Source: DATLRC01 sp035534895 (lineage in GTDB: Bacteria; Patescibacteriota; Saccharimonadia; Saccharimonadales; UBA4665). From it: 13,306 nt of DNA. This document shows positions 7,014-12,827 of the stretch, piece after piece (position 1 is the stretch's first letter; each line of letters starts with the position of its first letter). The stretch is taken from contig DATLRC010000004.1 in the NCBI GenBank assembly GCA_035534895.1, positions 1 to 13,306 of the forward strand, given 5' to 3'. The translations under genes and the position numbers were made by a program. The notes under the pieces are model-generated. The model searched no databases. It worked only from the letters and a program-made list of their open reading frames with translations, and was not told where the DNA came from.

Positions 7014-7265
7014 TTAACCAAGATTTAATATTTCATCGAATTTCGAACGATCGAATCCAAGTACTCTTTTCTCTGTACCATCGTCAAGGGTTATATGCGT
7101 ACATGGCACGCCCATCGATCCACATGTATCGATTGAAGCTTGCATTTCTTCCGGTTCAGTATCAATAAATACTTCCTCGAATGTGACGCTCTTACTTTTT
7201 AAATACTCTGTCAGCATATGGCAGTACACGCAAGTGTGAGTTCCGTATATCTTTATCTTTGGCAT
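7014..7265 (-). CDS. Glutaredoxin-like protein
   Basis: An 83-residue thioredoxin-fold protein. The redox motif C12-V-Y-C15 follows the first strand, and the cis-proline is P54 in GVPCTHI, so glutathione or a similar thiol could bind as in glutaredoxins. It has two further cysteines: C48, and C55 directly after the cis-Pro, where Thr or Ser is more usual in small reductases. Two extra cysteines close to the active site could bind metal or form a relay. An AGGGG site lies six bases before the ATG. It is the second gene of the operon, 17 nt after the regulator; its electron donor may be the flavin reductase of the same operon. Confidence 0.8.
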   Translation of the reverse strand: MPKIKIYGTHTCVYCHMLTEYLKSKSVTFEEVFIDTEPEEMQASIDTCGSMGVPCTHITLDDGTEKRVLGFDRSKFDEILNLG

Positions 7266-7282
7266 TTTATTCCCCTATCAAA

Positions 7283-7591
7283 TTATTTTTGTGAAACACA
7301 AATTATTAACTGTTTAACTATCGGATCACTACCTTTAAGCATATAACAAATCTTCTGTCCCATACGCTCTTTATCTACTAATCCGACTAGTTCAAATATT
7401 TTGAAGTGCTGAGATACAGCAGATACAGATATACCAAGGCTATCGGCAATATCTGTTACGCACATTTCATCACCCGATAGAAGCAATTTGAAAATTTTAT
7501 ATCTAGTTTTATCGCCAAGAGTCTGCATGGCTTTAATAAGTCTTTCATCTTGCTTGCTGAGCTTAACTCTTGTTTTCTTTGATAATATCAT
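7283..7591 (-). CDS. ArsR/SmtB-type winged-helix repressor
   Basis: A 102-residue dimeric winged-helix regulator. The recognition helix region ADSLGISVSAVSQHFKIFE (about residues 49-67) and the following wing segment with KERMGQKICYML are typical of ArsR/SmtB proteins. Canonical arsenic sensors carry ELCVCDL at the start of the recognition region; here it reads EMCVTDI, so the second Cys is replaced by Thr. The remaining cysteines are C44, C82 and C98, two of them outside the usual helix, so the inducer may be sensed by a different thiolate set, as known for CmtR-like members. It is the first gene of the metal operon, with a promoter that overlaps direct repeats suited to autorepression. There is no Shine-Dalgarno site; the mRNA appears leaderless. 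Confidence 0.85.
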   Translation of the reverse strand: MILSKKTRVKLSKQDERLIKAMQTLGDKTRYKIFKLLLSGDEMCVTDIADSLGISVSAVSQHFKIFELVGLVDKERMGQKICYMLKGSDPIVKQLIICVSQK

Positions 7592-7626
7592 ATTAGTACT
7601 TAAGCAAATACTTAATGGTTAGTCAA
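7592..7626 (-). promoter_or_regulatory. Leaderless operon promoter with overlapping operator repeats
   Basis: On the - strand TTGACT (7621-7626) and TTAAGT (7598-7603) are spaced by 17 bp, with TGC before the -10 making it extended. Only six bases separate the -10 from the ATG, so transcription should begin at the start codon. Two direct copies of TTAAGTA (7609-7615 and 7597-7603), 12 bp apart, cover the -10, where a bound ArsR-type dimer would block polymerase. Confidence 0.6.
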
Positions 7627-7728
7627 TACAATCTTTCGTTTCAAATAAATATTATTGATACATAGTCAAAATCTAGATATTCATTATTTAAATAGAAGAG
7701 ACCACGTATTCGATTCTTTAATATGCGA

Positions 7729-8304
7729 TCAAGTTATCCATTTCGAAATAATTCCCCTATCAATTAGCACACAATTATTACGGCTTGCCAAATCTTTGGC
7801 AACCATACTATAGATGCTATTAGTAATTACCATAGCTCTATCACAATCATATTTCTTAAGCGCTGTGACAACCTGTCTAACAGCATCGGCTTTAACTAGT
7901 CCTGAGTATCTTTTGACTTGAATACCCCATGTAATACCATCTTTGTTGGCTATAATATCAACACCGTAATCATATTCTTCGGTTAATCTAACATTTGTAT
8001 ATCCTTGATTCTTTAGTAAACCTGCAACACGATGTTCAAATTGTATTCCAGCCATTCTGTCTATTAGTTTCATGCTGGGATTATTCGTTTTTCTACACTT
8101 TAAGATCCTTTTTGATGTTTTATAGGTATATTTAATGGCAAATAATAGCCCTATAAGACCAATAATCCACACGATAGGGAATATAGCCTTATATAAGCCT
8201 ATTCTATGGGCATAAAGTGTACCAGTGATTAGAATAATGGCGACTAGTGATGTTCGCTCATCATAGCTTTTGCTACGTGTTCTACGGCTATATGAGTGTG
8301 TCAT
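7729..8304 (-). CDS. Membrane-anchored Mrr-type restriction endonuclease domain protein
   Basis: A 191-residue protein. A basic N-terminus is followed by two hydrophobic segments (about 19-33 and 40-58), then a Mrr_cat-like PD-(D/E)xK domain (about 84-186). Catalytic residues can be placed: E90 in the first helix, D116 in YGVDII and Q129-x-K131 in GIQVKRYSG, the Gln-x-Lys variant typical of Mrr. Membrane-tethered Mrr domains are known in many bacteria, with an uncertain role in DNA uptake, degradation of incoming DNA or defence. The start has AGGGAG seven bases upstream, and its ATG overlaps the TGA of a startless frame (ATGA). It has no visible partner methylase in the window, so it is not an ordinary restriction-modification pair. 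Confidence 0.8.
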   Translation of the reverse strand: MTHSYSRRTRSKSYDERTSLVAIILITGTLYAHRIGLYKAIFPIVWIIGLIGLLFAIKYTYKTSKRILKCRKTNNPSMKLIDRMAGIQFEHRVAGLLKNQGYTNVRLTEEYDYGVDIIANKDGITWGIQVKRYSGLVKADAVRQVVTALKKYDCDRAMVITNSIYSMVAKDLASRNNCVLIDRGIISKWIT

Positions 8305-8450
8305 TTAGTTTCTCCCTCGTCTATTGGTACAATAGGGGTAGAGGGATCAGATGTATTTCCATCTATGAGTTGTCTTATCTCCTTAACATCACACTCTACT
8401 TCTTGATCAAAAGTTCCATTCTGGAACCATCTCCCCAGCCAAGTGATTAT
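8301..8450 (-). pseudogene. Startless open frame leading into the Mrr-type gene
   Basis: Forty-nine sense codons lie between a TGA at 8451-8453 and the TGA (8301-8303) that overlaps the Mrr-type ATG. The residues after the motif TWLGRWFQNGTF are mixed and acidic (EVECDVKEIRQLID, then a Pro/Thr/Asp tail). No standard start codon is in frame. It parallels the frame upstream of the PLD-type gene in position, size and overlap. It may be the end of a truncated gene or a chance opening. Confidence 0.3.
8412..8442 (+). repeat. Spaced motif AGTTC-N17-CCCAGCCAA, copy 2
   Basis: AGTTC (8412-8416) and CCCAGCCAA (8434-8442) are spaced by 17 bases. Here the left part also forms a small perfect hairpin, GTTCCA-TTC-TGGAAC (8413-8427). 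A terminator follows 28 nt later. Confidence 0.55.
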
Positions 8451-8461
8451 TCAACTGATAG

Positions 8462-8515
8462 AACCAAACCACGACCCCTGTTGGGTCGTTTTTTGTTATC
8501 TGAAGAAGTTTGGTT
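8462..8515 (+). terminator. Strong Rho-independent terminator inside an outer inverted repeat
   Basis: ACGACCC (8471-8477) pairs with GGGTCGT (8483-8489) around a 5-nt loop, followed by six T residues (8489-8494): a classic terminator for + strand RNA. It is flanked by AACCAAAC (8462-8469) and GTTTGGTT (8508-8515), an outer 8-bp stem whose GTTTGGT core recurs at 272 and 3327. No + strand gene ends here, so either a small + strand RNA exists or the site blocks antisense reading. Nothing else is recognised in 8305-8624. Confidence 0.7.
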
Positions 8516-8624
8516 TCCGTCCCTTATGTCCTAGCGAATGGTTCTATTTTAAATCCTGAAGGTTTTGCGCATTACGAGATAAGATACGTGGCAGTGATTG
8601 TAGGCGATTGTGACGTTATAACTA

Positions 8625-8981
8625 TCAGTCTTCAATAAATATCAAAGCCAATGCAGCAAAGACCATTGTTATATCTCTAAAGGTAACAGCTAATAGGCCT
8701 AGATTTGTAAGTATTATCCCGCTGAACGTTAAGGCGGCAATGACTGCCGCGTATTTTAGATAAATGCCACTCAGTAGCCAAATGGCCAAGGCTGTTTCAT
8801 AAACTGAAAAGACATGTAATAAAAGTTGACCTGAAACGTGATTTGTCATGAAGTGCGGCAGATACCCAATCCAGTCAGATGGTGTCACAAATGATGATAC
8901 GCTCGCGTATATAAGCACGGCAGCCAGCCCGATGCGGAGCAACAGGCTGGCAAGCATATTTTTGCTATATATTTTCTTCAC
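8625..8981 (-). CDS. DoxX-like four-helix membrane protein
   Basis: A 118-residue integral membrane protein with four predicted helices (about 9-28, 46-70, 74-95 and 98-115) and the RIGLAAVLIYASVSSF start typical of DoxX/DoxD-related proteins, which are linked to quinone-dependent oxidation or thiol/oxidative stress complexes. The role here is not known. Translation probably begins at GTG 8981, five bases after the stop of the cupredoxin gene, with only a weak AAGAAAA before it; ATG at 8957 is an alternative that would leave the first helix intact. The tight spacing shows that it is cotranscribed with the two cupredoxin-like genes, suggesting a small periplasmic/membrane redox or copper-handling unit. 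Confidence 0.7.
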   Translation of the reverse strand: MKKIYSKNMLASLLLRIGLAAVLIYASVSSFVTPSDWIGYLPHFMTNHVSGQLLLHVFSVYETALAIWLLSGIYLKYAAVIAALTFSGIILTNLGLLAVTFRDITMVFAALALIFIED

Positions 8982-8986
8982 TTTTC

Positions 8987-9400
8987 TTATTGTATCGTGA
9001 TTTTGCCCTGAATGTTTGGATCAAGGTGGTCATGATACCCAAATGAACCAGTTTTCGTAACAGTAAAGGTCTGGCTTTGACCTGCAGACACAAGCCCTAC
9101 ATTTAAATCAGTGTCATCGGTATGAACGGGGTGAGGGTTTGAGTTCAACTGCATGTCCTGTGAGGAAGTATTTTTAATTGTTACTGTCGAGCCTGATTTA
9201 ACCGTTAGCATTGCTGGGCTAAACTGAGTACCATCGAATGTAATAGTATTCGGAGAGCTTTGGTTATTATTTGTTGAGCTGGTGCTCTGAGACTGACTAC
9301 TATTTGTAGCTGTCATCTTGTTGGATGATTTGTGCAGAACCAGATAACCACCGCCTCCAATAACGATGACTGCTACTAGTCCAATAATAAATGCTTTCAT
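8987..9400 (-). CDS. Membrane-anchored cupredoxin-like protein without cysteine
   Basis: A 137-residue exported protein. Residues 3-23 form an uncleaved anchor or signal helix (no lipobox Cys), 27-50 a Ser/Asn/Gln/Thr linker, and 51-137 a cupredoxin-type beta-sandwich. The first ligand loop has H90-P-V-H93, and the C-terminal loop is GYHDHLDPNIQGKI with H123, D124 and H125. In type 1 copper proteins this loop reads YHC with a later His and Met; here Asp takes the Cys place and the whole protein contains no Cys. A blue copper centre is therefore excluded; a type 2-like His/Asp copper site or copper storage is possible. AGGAGG lies four bases before the ATG. It lies between the stalked surface protein and DoxX genes in one operon. 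Confidence 0.75.
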   Translation of the reverse strand: MKAFIIGLVAVIVIGGGGYLVLHKSSNKMTATNSSQSQSTSSTNNNQSSPNTITFDGTQFSPAMLTVKSGSTVTIKNTSSQDMQLNSNPHPVHTDDTDLNVGLVSAGQSQTFTVTKTGSFGYHDHLDPNIQGKITIQ

Positions 9401-9451
9401 ATTGCCTCCTTGGCTTTAATTACCTATATTCGATGATCCACCCAGATAGTG

Positions 9452-10231
9452 TTATGGTGGCGGCGGATCGGTTGGCTGGTTTGTTGGTGGCGTAGGCAAC
9501 GGTGTATGCATGCGTCGTCGAAGTATTAGGCGCCAAACTAACACTGCAACTGCGCCTAGTACGGCTAGAGAGGCGCCGCCTACGGCTGCTACAGTTTTAA
9601 AGGCTAGGCTTTTTGGTGAAGGTGTAGTAGTCGTTGCGCTAGCAACGGTATGATCACTAGGTTTAGGCTTGGTCGTTGTGGTTTGAGTCGTAGTCGGGGT
9701 TGCAGTAGTGGACGTCGTTGGTTGAGTAGCAGCTGGCGTCGTTGTGGTTGTGGTTTTAGGCGTAGTAGTGGTAGTTGAGGCTTTGGGTGCAGCAGTGGTA
9801 GGTGACGGGGTGGGAGTAGGCGTTGGCGTTGGTGCTGGGGTCGGAGTAGGAGTAGGGGTCGGTGCACTAACGGTAATTGCGCCGCTGCCTTTCATGCAAC
9901 CCGTACTCGGCCAAGTACCGTAATAGTTCACATTTGCCGTAATGGCATTAGTTGTCACCGATCCACCGCGAGCAACCGTAAAGCTACCTTGTGGGAACCC
10001 GTGTATTTCAAGACCGCCCGCATAAGGATCATTGGCTGGAACAGTAATAGTTACTGTATCGCCACCATTAATGGTCACTGAGCTGGGTGTAAAGTAGCCG
10101 CCCGAGGTACAGGTCGTACCATAGGTACCTCCTGTTATCGAGAAATTTGCAGCATATACGGGCACAATCTTAAAAGACAATGCTAGGCTTAATACCACTA
10201 GGGTATAGGATGCTATGCTATTTTTTTTCAT
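9452..10231 (-). CDS. Surface protein: signal peptide, cupredoxin-like domain, Pro/Thr stalk, C-terminal helix
   Basis: A 259-residue secreted protein. The signal peptide ends about VYA-27. Residues 28-122 form a cupredoxin-like beta domain with H77 (EIHGFP), C112-M113 (STGCMKG) and another Cys at 41, so a Cys/His/Met copper site or a C41-C112 disulfide is possible. Residues 123-208 are a low-complexity Pro-Thr then Thr-rich stalk, which would span the cell wall and may be glycosylated. A hydrophobic helix (about 210-232) ends in RLILRRR, followed by a Pro-rich cytoplasmic tail. There is no LPXTG sortase motif; the helix with positive stop is the anchor. The start has only a weak TAAGA upstream and lies 18 nt after the 54-aa membrane protein gene, so coupling is likely. 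The G/T-rich skew of the + strand here comes from the Pro/Thr codons. Confidence 0.75.
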   Translation of the reverse strand: MKKNSIASYTLVVLSLALSFKIVPVYAANFSITGGTYGTTCTSGGYFTPSSVTINGGDTVTITVPANDPYAGGLEIHGFPQGSFTVARGGSVTTNAITANVNYYGTWPSTGCMKGSGAITVSAPTPTPTPTPAPTPTPTPTPSPTTAAPKASTTTTTPKTTTTTTPAATQPTTSTTATPTTTQTTTTKPKPSDHTVASATTTTPSPKSLAFKTVAAVGGASLAVLGAVAVLVWRLILRRRMHTPLPTPPTNQPTDPPPP

Positions 10232-10249
10232 ATTCTTACGTGCAAGTAT

Positions 10250-10414
10250 TTAGTATCTAAAACCGCCGCCACTGCTGCTACCACCTTTATGAATAAGCAG
10301 TAGGTAAATTAGGCCGTATACAACAACTGCAACTATTAGATAGACGACGAACCAGTATTTCTTGGAGTGCTTACCGTAACCTTTTGGTTGCTTATCAGAT
10401 GGCTGTTCGTCCAT
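10250..10414 (-). CDS. 54-aa single-helix membrane protein
   Basis: A complete small gene with AGGGG five bases before the ATG. The protein has a charged, Lys/Gly-rich N-terminus (1-20), one strongly hydrophobic helix WFVVYLIVAVVVYGLIYLLL (21-40) and a Gly/Ser-rich end (HKGGSSSGGGFRY). No known family is recognised. It is the first gene of the cupredoxin/DoxX operon, so it may be an accessory subunit or a membrane scaffold for that set. Confidence 0.65.
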   Translation of the reverse strand: MDEQPSDKQPKGYGKHSKKYWFVVYLIVAVVVYGLIYLLLIHKGGSSSGGGFRY

Positions 10415-10436
10415 AATGTCCCCTTATTTTTTATGC

Positions 10437-10449
10437 TACCTAATAGGTA
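10437..10449. promoter_or_regulatory. 13-bp palindrome upstream of the surface operon
   Basis: TACCTA-A-TAGGTA is a perfect inverted repeat whose near edge is 22 bp from the ATG of the first operon gene, a place suited to an operator. A -35/-10 pair cannot be assigned with confidence. CTACCTAAT is also found at 1991-1999 in another palindrome, possibly by chance. Confidence 0.35.
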
Positions 10450-10476
10450 ACGCGTGTAGTGTGGTTTTGTTACAAA

Positions 10477-10686
10477 TTATGAAGTTTCAAGTGATTGCAA
10501 GCTAGCCAAAATAGCCTGCCGCACAGTTGGTGAAGCAACCGATGCTGCTTGTTGAAGATTGGATTTACAGTATTCAAATGCCGCGTAATTGGCATGGGGA
10601 CTAGATTTATATGAACTTGCTTCCGCAGTGTAATCGGCAAGTGTGGCGAGTATTTGTTTTGAAGCAGCATGATTGGATACAAGTCC
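10477..10686 (-). pseudogene. 3' fragment of a gene cut near the IS110 element
   Basis: An open frame of 69 codons ends at TAA (10477-10479) and begins only a few bases from the end of the transposase gene, without any start codon. The residues are Ala/Ser-rich and helical (for example ASKQILATLADYTAEASSYK and SPTVRQAILASLQSLETS), with the look of the C-terminal helices of a real protein. The rest of the gene should lie beyond the element, but no continuation was found at 11700-12170, so the insertion was probably accompanied by a deletion or rearrangement. Family unknown. Confidence 0.45.
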
Positions 10687-10693
10687 TCATATA

Positions 10694-11689
10694 TTAAGTC
10701 AATGTTTTTTGGTTTATGTCTTTTGTCCAATAATCTAAATTGTAATCTTGCTCGTTAAGCCAGACTGATCTAACAATCGTTAATAACTTCCTAGCTACTA
10801 CTATGTTAGCTACTGTGTAGGGTTTACCCTCAGCTCGTTTCTTATCGTACAAAGCCCTAAAGTATGGATCATGTTGCCTGGCTACACTAGCAGCAATGAA
10901 TAAGCTACGTCTAAGATGGCCAGAGCCGCGTTTAGTTAATCTGCCGGTGCTATTTAAGGTATGGCCACTCTGCCTTATCTTAGGGTCAAACCCAGCGTAG
11001 GCAATAAGGGCTTTAGCTGAAGTAAAACGTTCAATTGTTTGTATTTCACCTATTAAGTTAGCGGCAATGAATGGACCGACGCCCGGGATTGTTCTTAGAC
11101 GCTGCATTATTCCTATCGGAGCACTGTCAGCAGTATCACTAATGAATTGAGCTCTTGCAGCTTTAAACTGAGCTTGGATGCCTGCTAGCATTTCTTTGGC
11201 TGCAATGCTCAGCTCATCTTCTAGGGCGCCGGTAAGATGGTTTTCGTATCTTTTAAGGGTAGTCGCTAGTTCGCCTAGCTTTTGTTGGCCTCTAGAGTAG
11301 TACTTAGTGACCCTATAGGGTTCAGGGCTATAAAGCCTACCTTCACCCCGCAGTCCTATACGAGCAATAATTAAAGCATCGGTTCGATCGGTCTTCTTAC
11401 CCCGAACACTTTGTTTAATACCTTGTTTGGTGAGAATAGGGTTGTAGACCCGGCAACCTATGCCAAGTGCTATCGCAGCTTCGGTTAGTGGATAGTGATA
11501 TTCTCCGGTGGCTTCAACTACCGCTTGTAGATAATCACCTTCGTAGTGACCGGTTATGGTTAGCAGTAAGCTAGCAATAGCTACCATATTATTAGGTACT
11601 TTATCTATCCACTGCTCCACGCCATGCTCATCAACGAGCGACACATCAACTTTAAGCTTACTAACATCACAGCCAAGAAAATAACGCAT
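10694..11689 (-). CDS. IS110-family transposase (RNA-guided bridge recombinase type)
   Basis: A full-length 331-residue IS110 recombinase. The N-terminal RuvC-like DEDD domain shows D8 (GCDVSK), E59 (VVEATG), and D101 and D104 (KTDRTDALIIA). A coiled-coil segment (about 130-180) follows, then the Tnp20 domain with IPGVGPFIAANLIGEI (201-216) and the serine S241 in RQSG, followed by GRLTKRGSGHLRR. S241 stands at the place of the catalytic Ser of this family. All key residues are present, so the enzyme is probably functional. ATG 11689 is chosen because GGAGGAG lies eight bases upstream; a GTG nine bases earlier would overlap that site. Confidence 0.9.
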   Translation of the reverse strand: MRYFLGCDVSKLKVDVSLVDEHGVEQWIDKVPNNMVAIASLLLTITGHYEGDYLQAVVEATGEYHYPLTEAAIALGIGCRVYNPILTKQGIKQSVRGKKTDRTDALIIARIGLRGEGRLYSPEPYRVTKYYSRGQQKLGELATTLKRYENHLTGALEDELSIAAKEMLAGIQAQFKAARAQFISDTADSAPIGIMQRLRTIPGVGPFIAANLIGEIQTIERFTSAKALIAYAGFDPKIRQSGHTLNSTGRLTKRGSGHLRRSLFIAASVARQHDPYFRALYDKKRAEGKPYTVANIVVARKLLTIVRSVWLNEQDYNLDYWTKDINQKTLT

Positions 11690-11783
11690 AACAAACACTC
11701 CTCCAACCGACGTATGCTCGGTTCCAGGTTAAATTAGTAAATATGGGTATGATGGCAACGCTTCTTAGCAAAGGTGCGCAGTG

Positions 11784-11880
11784 ATACAATAGACTTGTAC
11801 GTGATTGACCGTAGAAAAGCCTCAGCGGCAACTGTTTTGTATCGATAGTTAACGTTCAGAACAGATTGCGTTAGCTGAGG
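11784..11880 (-). ncRNA. Candidate IS110 bridge RNA region
   Basis: About 130-190 nt upstream of the transposase start the sequence folds into a long stem: CCTCAGC (11820-11826) with GCTGAGG (11874-11880), GCAA (11828-11831) with TTGC (11866-11869), and CTGTT (11832-11836) with AACAG (11860-11864), leaving a 23-nt terminal loop (11837-11859) and an internal loop. A second hairpin, GATACAA/TTGTAC type, lies at 11783-11800. This is the position and general form of IS110-group bridge RNAs, whose loops pair with target and donor DNA. The assignment rests on position and folding by eye. Confidence 0.5.
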
Positions 11881-11981
11881 TTTCTCTCGATAACCTCATC
11901 ATTGATTGTTACCAACTGATATTAGAAGCGATAGACTCTAGCGCGAGATACTAGCTTGTTTATAGCTAATTCCCAGTCGGA

Positions 11982-12005
11982 GTTAGATCGTCCTCCATAC
12001 CACCA
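11982..12005 (+). pseudogene. tRNA 3'-end-like remnant with CCA
   Basis: From GTTAGATCG to the final CCA are 24 nt, the tRNA 53-76 distance, and the acceptor strand would be CCATACC with discriminator A. T54, T55 and A58 fit; C56 and C61 are replaced. No matching 5' acceptor GGTATGG or D-arm is present upstream. It lies about 100 nt from the IS110 hairpin and may be a decayed tRNA or attachment-site trace. Confidence 0.25.
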
Positions 12006-12103
12006 AACATTGTAGTCCCCCACAGAGGCAAGGGGCTAGTAGTTAATATACAAGTCAAAGTTCTGAAATCCGACCATAGTCTCAGCCAAGCATAAGCACT
12101 ATG

Positions 12104-12129
12104 AAAGACTTCTTCGGAAATCTTTATTT
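12104..12129 (+). terminator. UUCG-tetraloop hairpin
   Basis: AAAGACTTC (12104-12112) and GAAATCTTT (12117-12125) form a nine-position stem with one C/A mismatch, closed by a TTCG loop and followed by ATTT. It looks like a weak intrinsic terminator on the + strand, ending any transcript that arrives before the hydrolase promoter. Confidence 0.4.
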
Positions 12130-12137
12130 GATATACA
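12129..12137 (+). promoter_or_regulatory. Extended -10 promoter for the hydrolase gene
   Basis: TG-A-TATACA is an extended -10 at 12129-12137. No good -35 is seen. Transcription would begin near 12144 and the leader would contain the AAGG Shine-Dalgarno-like site at about 12161. Confidence 0.4.
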
Positions 12138-12175
12138 ATACTTATTAATAGTCTTATAAGAAGGTAAGCAAGTAT

Positions 12176-12796
12176 ATGGAATCATTAGGCATTGAGAGTT
12201 TAGAATTTGAATATCGTAATAGCTCCTCAAAAAGTGGAGCTTATTTGCTGCTGCATGGTATCCGTGGCGGGATACATGAGGCATATACGCAAGCATTATT
12301 TAATAAACTTCAATCCCGTGATGATACGGTGCTGGCCTTGAACTTTCCCTACATGTCTCGGGGAGAAGAAAGAAGCGGGATGAATACAAACGAAGAAATG
12401 TACGCCCTTCAAACTGCCTACGACTTTCTAAAATCGGCAGGCAAAACCCCCATTCATATCATCGGCAAATCATTTGGCGGAATAGTTACTAGTCATTGGC
12501 TTTCACAAAATAGAGACGCTGAGGATGTAGACGTTAGCATTATGGGTTATGTGCCGGGTGAGGGTAATATATTGCCAGATGCCCTTCGCGGCAAATTACG
12601 AGTCGTGGTCCAAGGCGAACACGATAGGTATGCGAGCCCGGCACAAATCAGGGTCGAATTGACAGCACATGAAATTGAAGCTGACGTAATTGAAATCGCA
12701 AATGCCGACCATAGCTACCGCGATAATGGTGGCAACAACCAGCAAGAATACGCATATCAAGATAGAGCCATTGATGAACTGTTGAAAAGAATATAG
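12176..12796 (+). CDS. Alpha/beta hydrolase (small KANL3/Tex30-like)
   Basis: A 206-residue cytoplasmic serine hydrolase with a complete catalytic triad: nucleophile S99 in G-K-S-F-G (97-101), D150 in QGEHDRYASP and H179 in ANADHSY. The oxyanion loop is LLHGIRGG (25-32). Length, the order strand-HG-NFPY-GKSFGG and the absence of a lid place it in the short dienelactone-hydrolase-related/KANL3-Tex30-like group, whose bacterial substrates (esters or lactones) are unknown. There is no signal peptide. An AAGG lies 11 bases before the ATG, somewhat distant, and an extended -10 promoter lies upstream. It is the only gene on its transcript; the motif copy at 12828 begins 32 nt after its stop. Confidence 0.8.
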   Translation: MESLGIESLEFEYRNSSSKSGAYLLLHGIRGGIHEAYTQALFNKLQSRDDTVLALNFPYMSRGEERSGMNTNEEMYALQTAYDFLKSAGKTPIHIIGKSFGGIVTSHWLSQNRDAEDVDVSIMGYVPGEGNILPDALRGKLRVVVQGEHDRYASPAQIRVELTAHEIEADVIEIANADHSYRDNGGNNQQEYAYQDRAIDELLKRI

Positions 12797-12827
12797 CGGT
12801 AAGCAATATGAAGTTCGTAACCAATTT

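Larger units (their letters stand above)
10690..11885 (-). mobile_element. IS110-family insertion sequence (approximate limits)
   Basis: The element consists of a DEDD/Ser transposase gene and, upstream of it, a non-coding stretch with a long structured hairpin, the arrangement of IS110-group elements whose left-end RNA guides integration. Such elements have no long terminal inverted repeats and often make no target duplication, so exact ends cannot be read here. The right end must lie within the few bases between the transposase stop (10694) and the broken gene. The left limit is set to just beyond the hairpin as an estimate. Confidence 0.6.

Noticed and set aside
3319..8453. Recoding of UGA as glycine to extend the startless frames
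   Set aside because: UGA ends other convincing genes here, such as the reductase mini-gene and DoxX, so the standard stop meaning is kept.
9604..9867. Leu/Pro/Arg-rich frame inside the stalk region
   Set aside because: It is the shifted reading of Pro/Thr codon repeats of the surface protein.
10470..10730. 86-codon - strand frame at the IS110 end
   Set aside because: It crosses the transposase stop and has improbable composition; the neighbouring frame (10477-10686) looks more like protein.
11920..12040. - strand frame reading VWWYGGRSNSDWELAINKLV, and a resemblance to the start of 5S rRNA
   Set aside because: It has no start or ribosome-binding site; the 5S likeness stops after about 15 bases, and the + strand tRNA-like 3' end explains part of it better.
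12099..12296. - strand frame over the hydrolase start
   Set aside because: It is antisense to a gene with a full catalytic triad and shows no supporting features.
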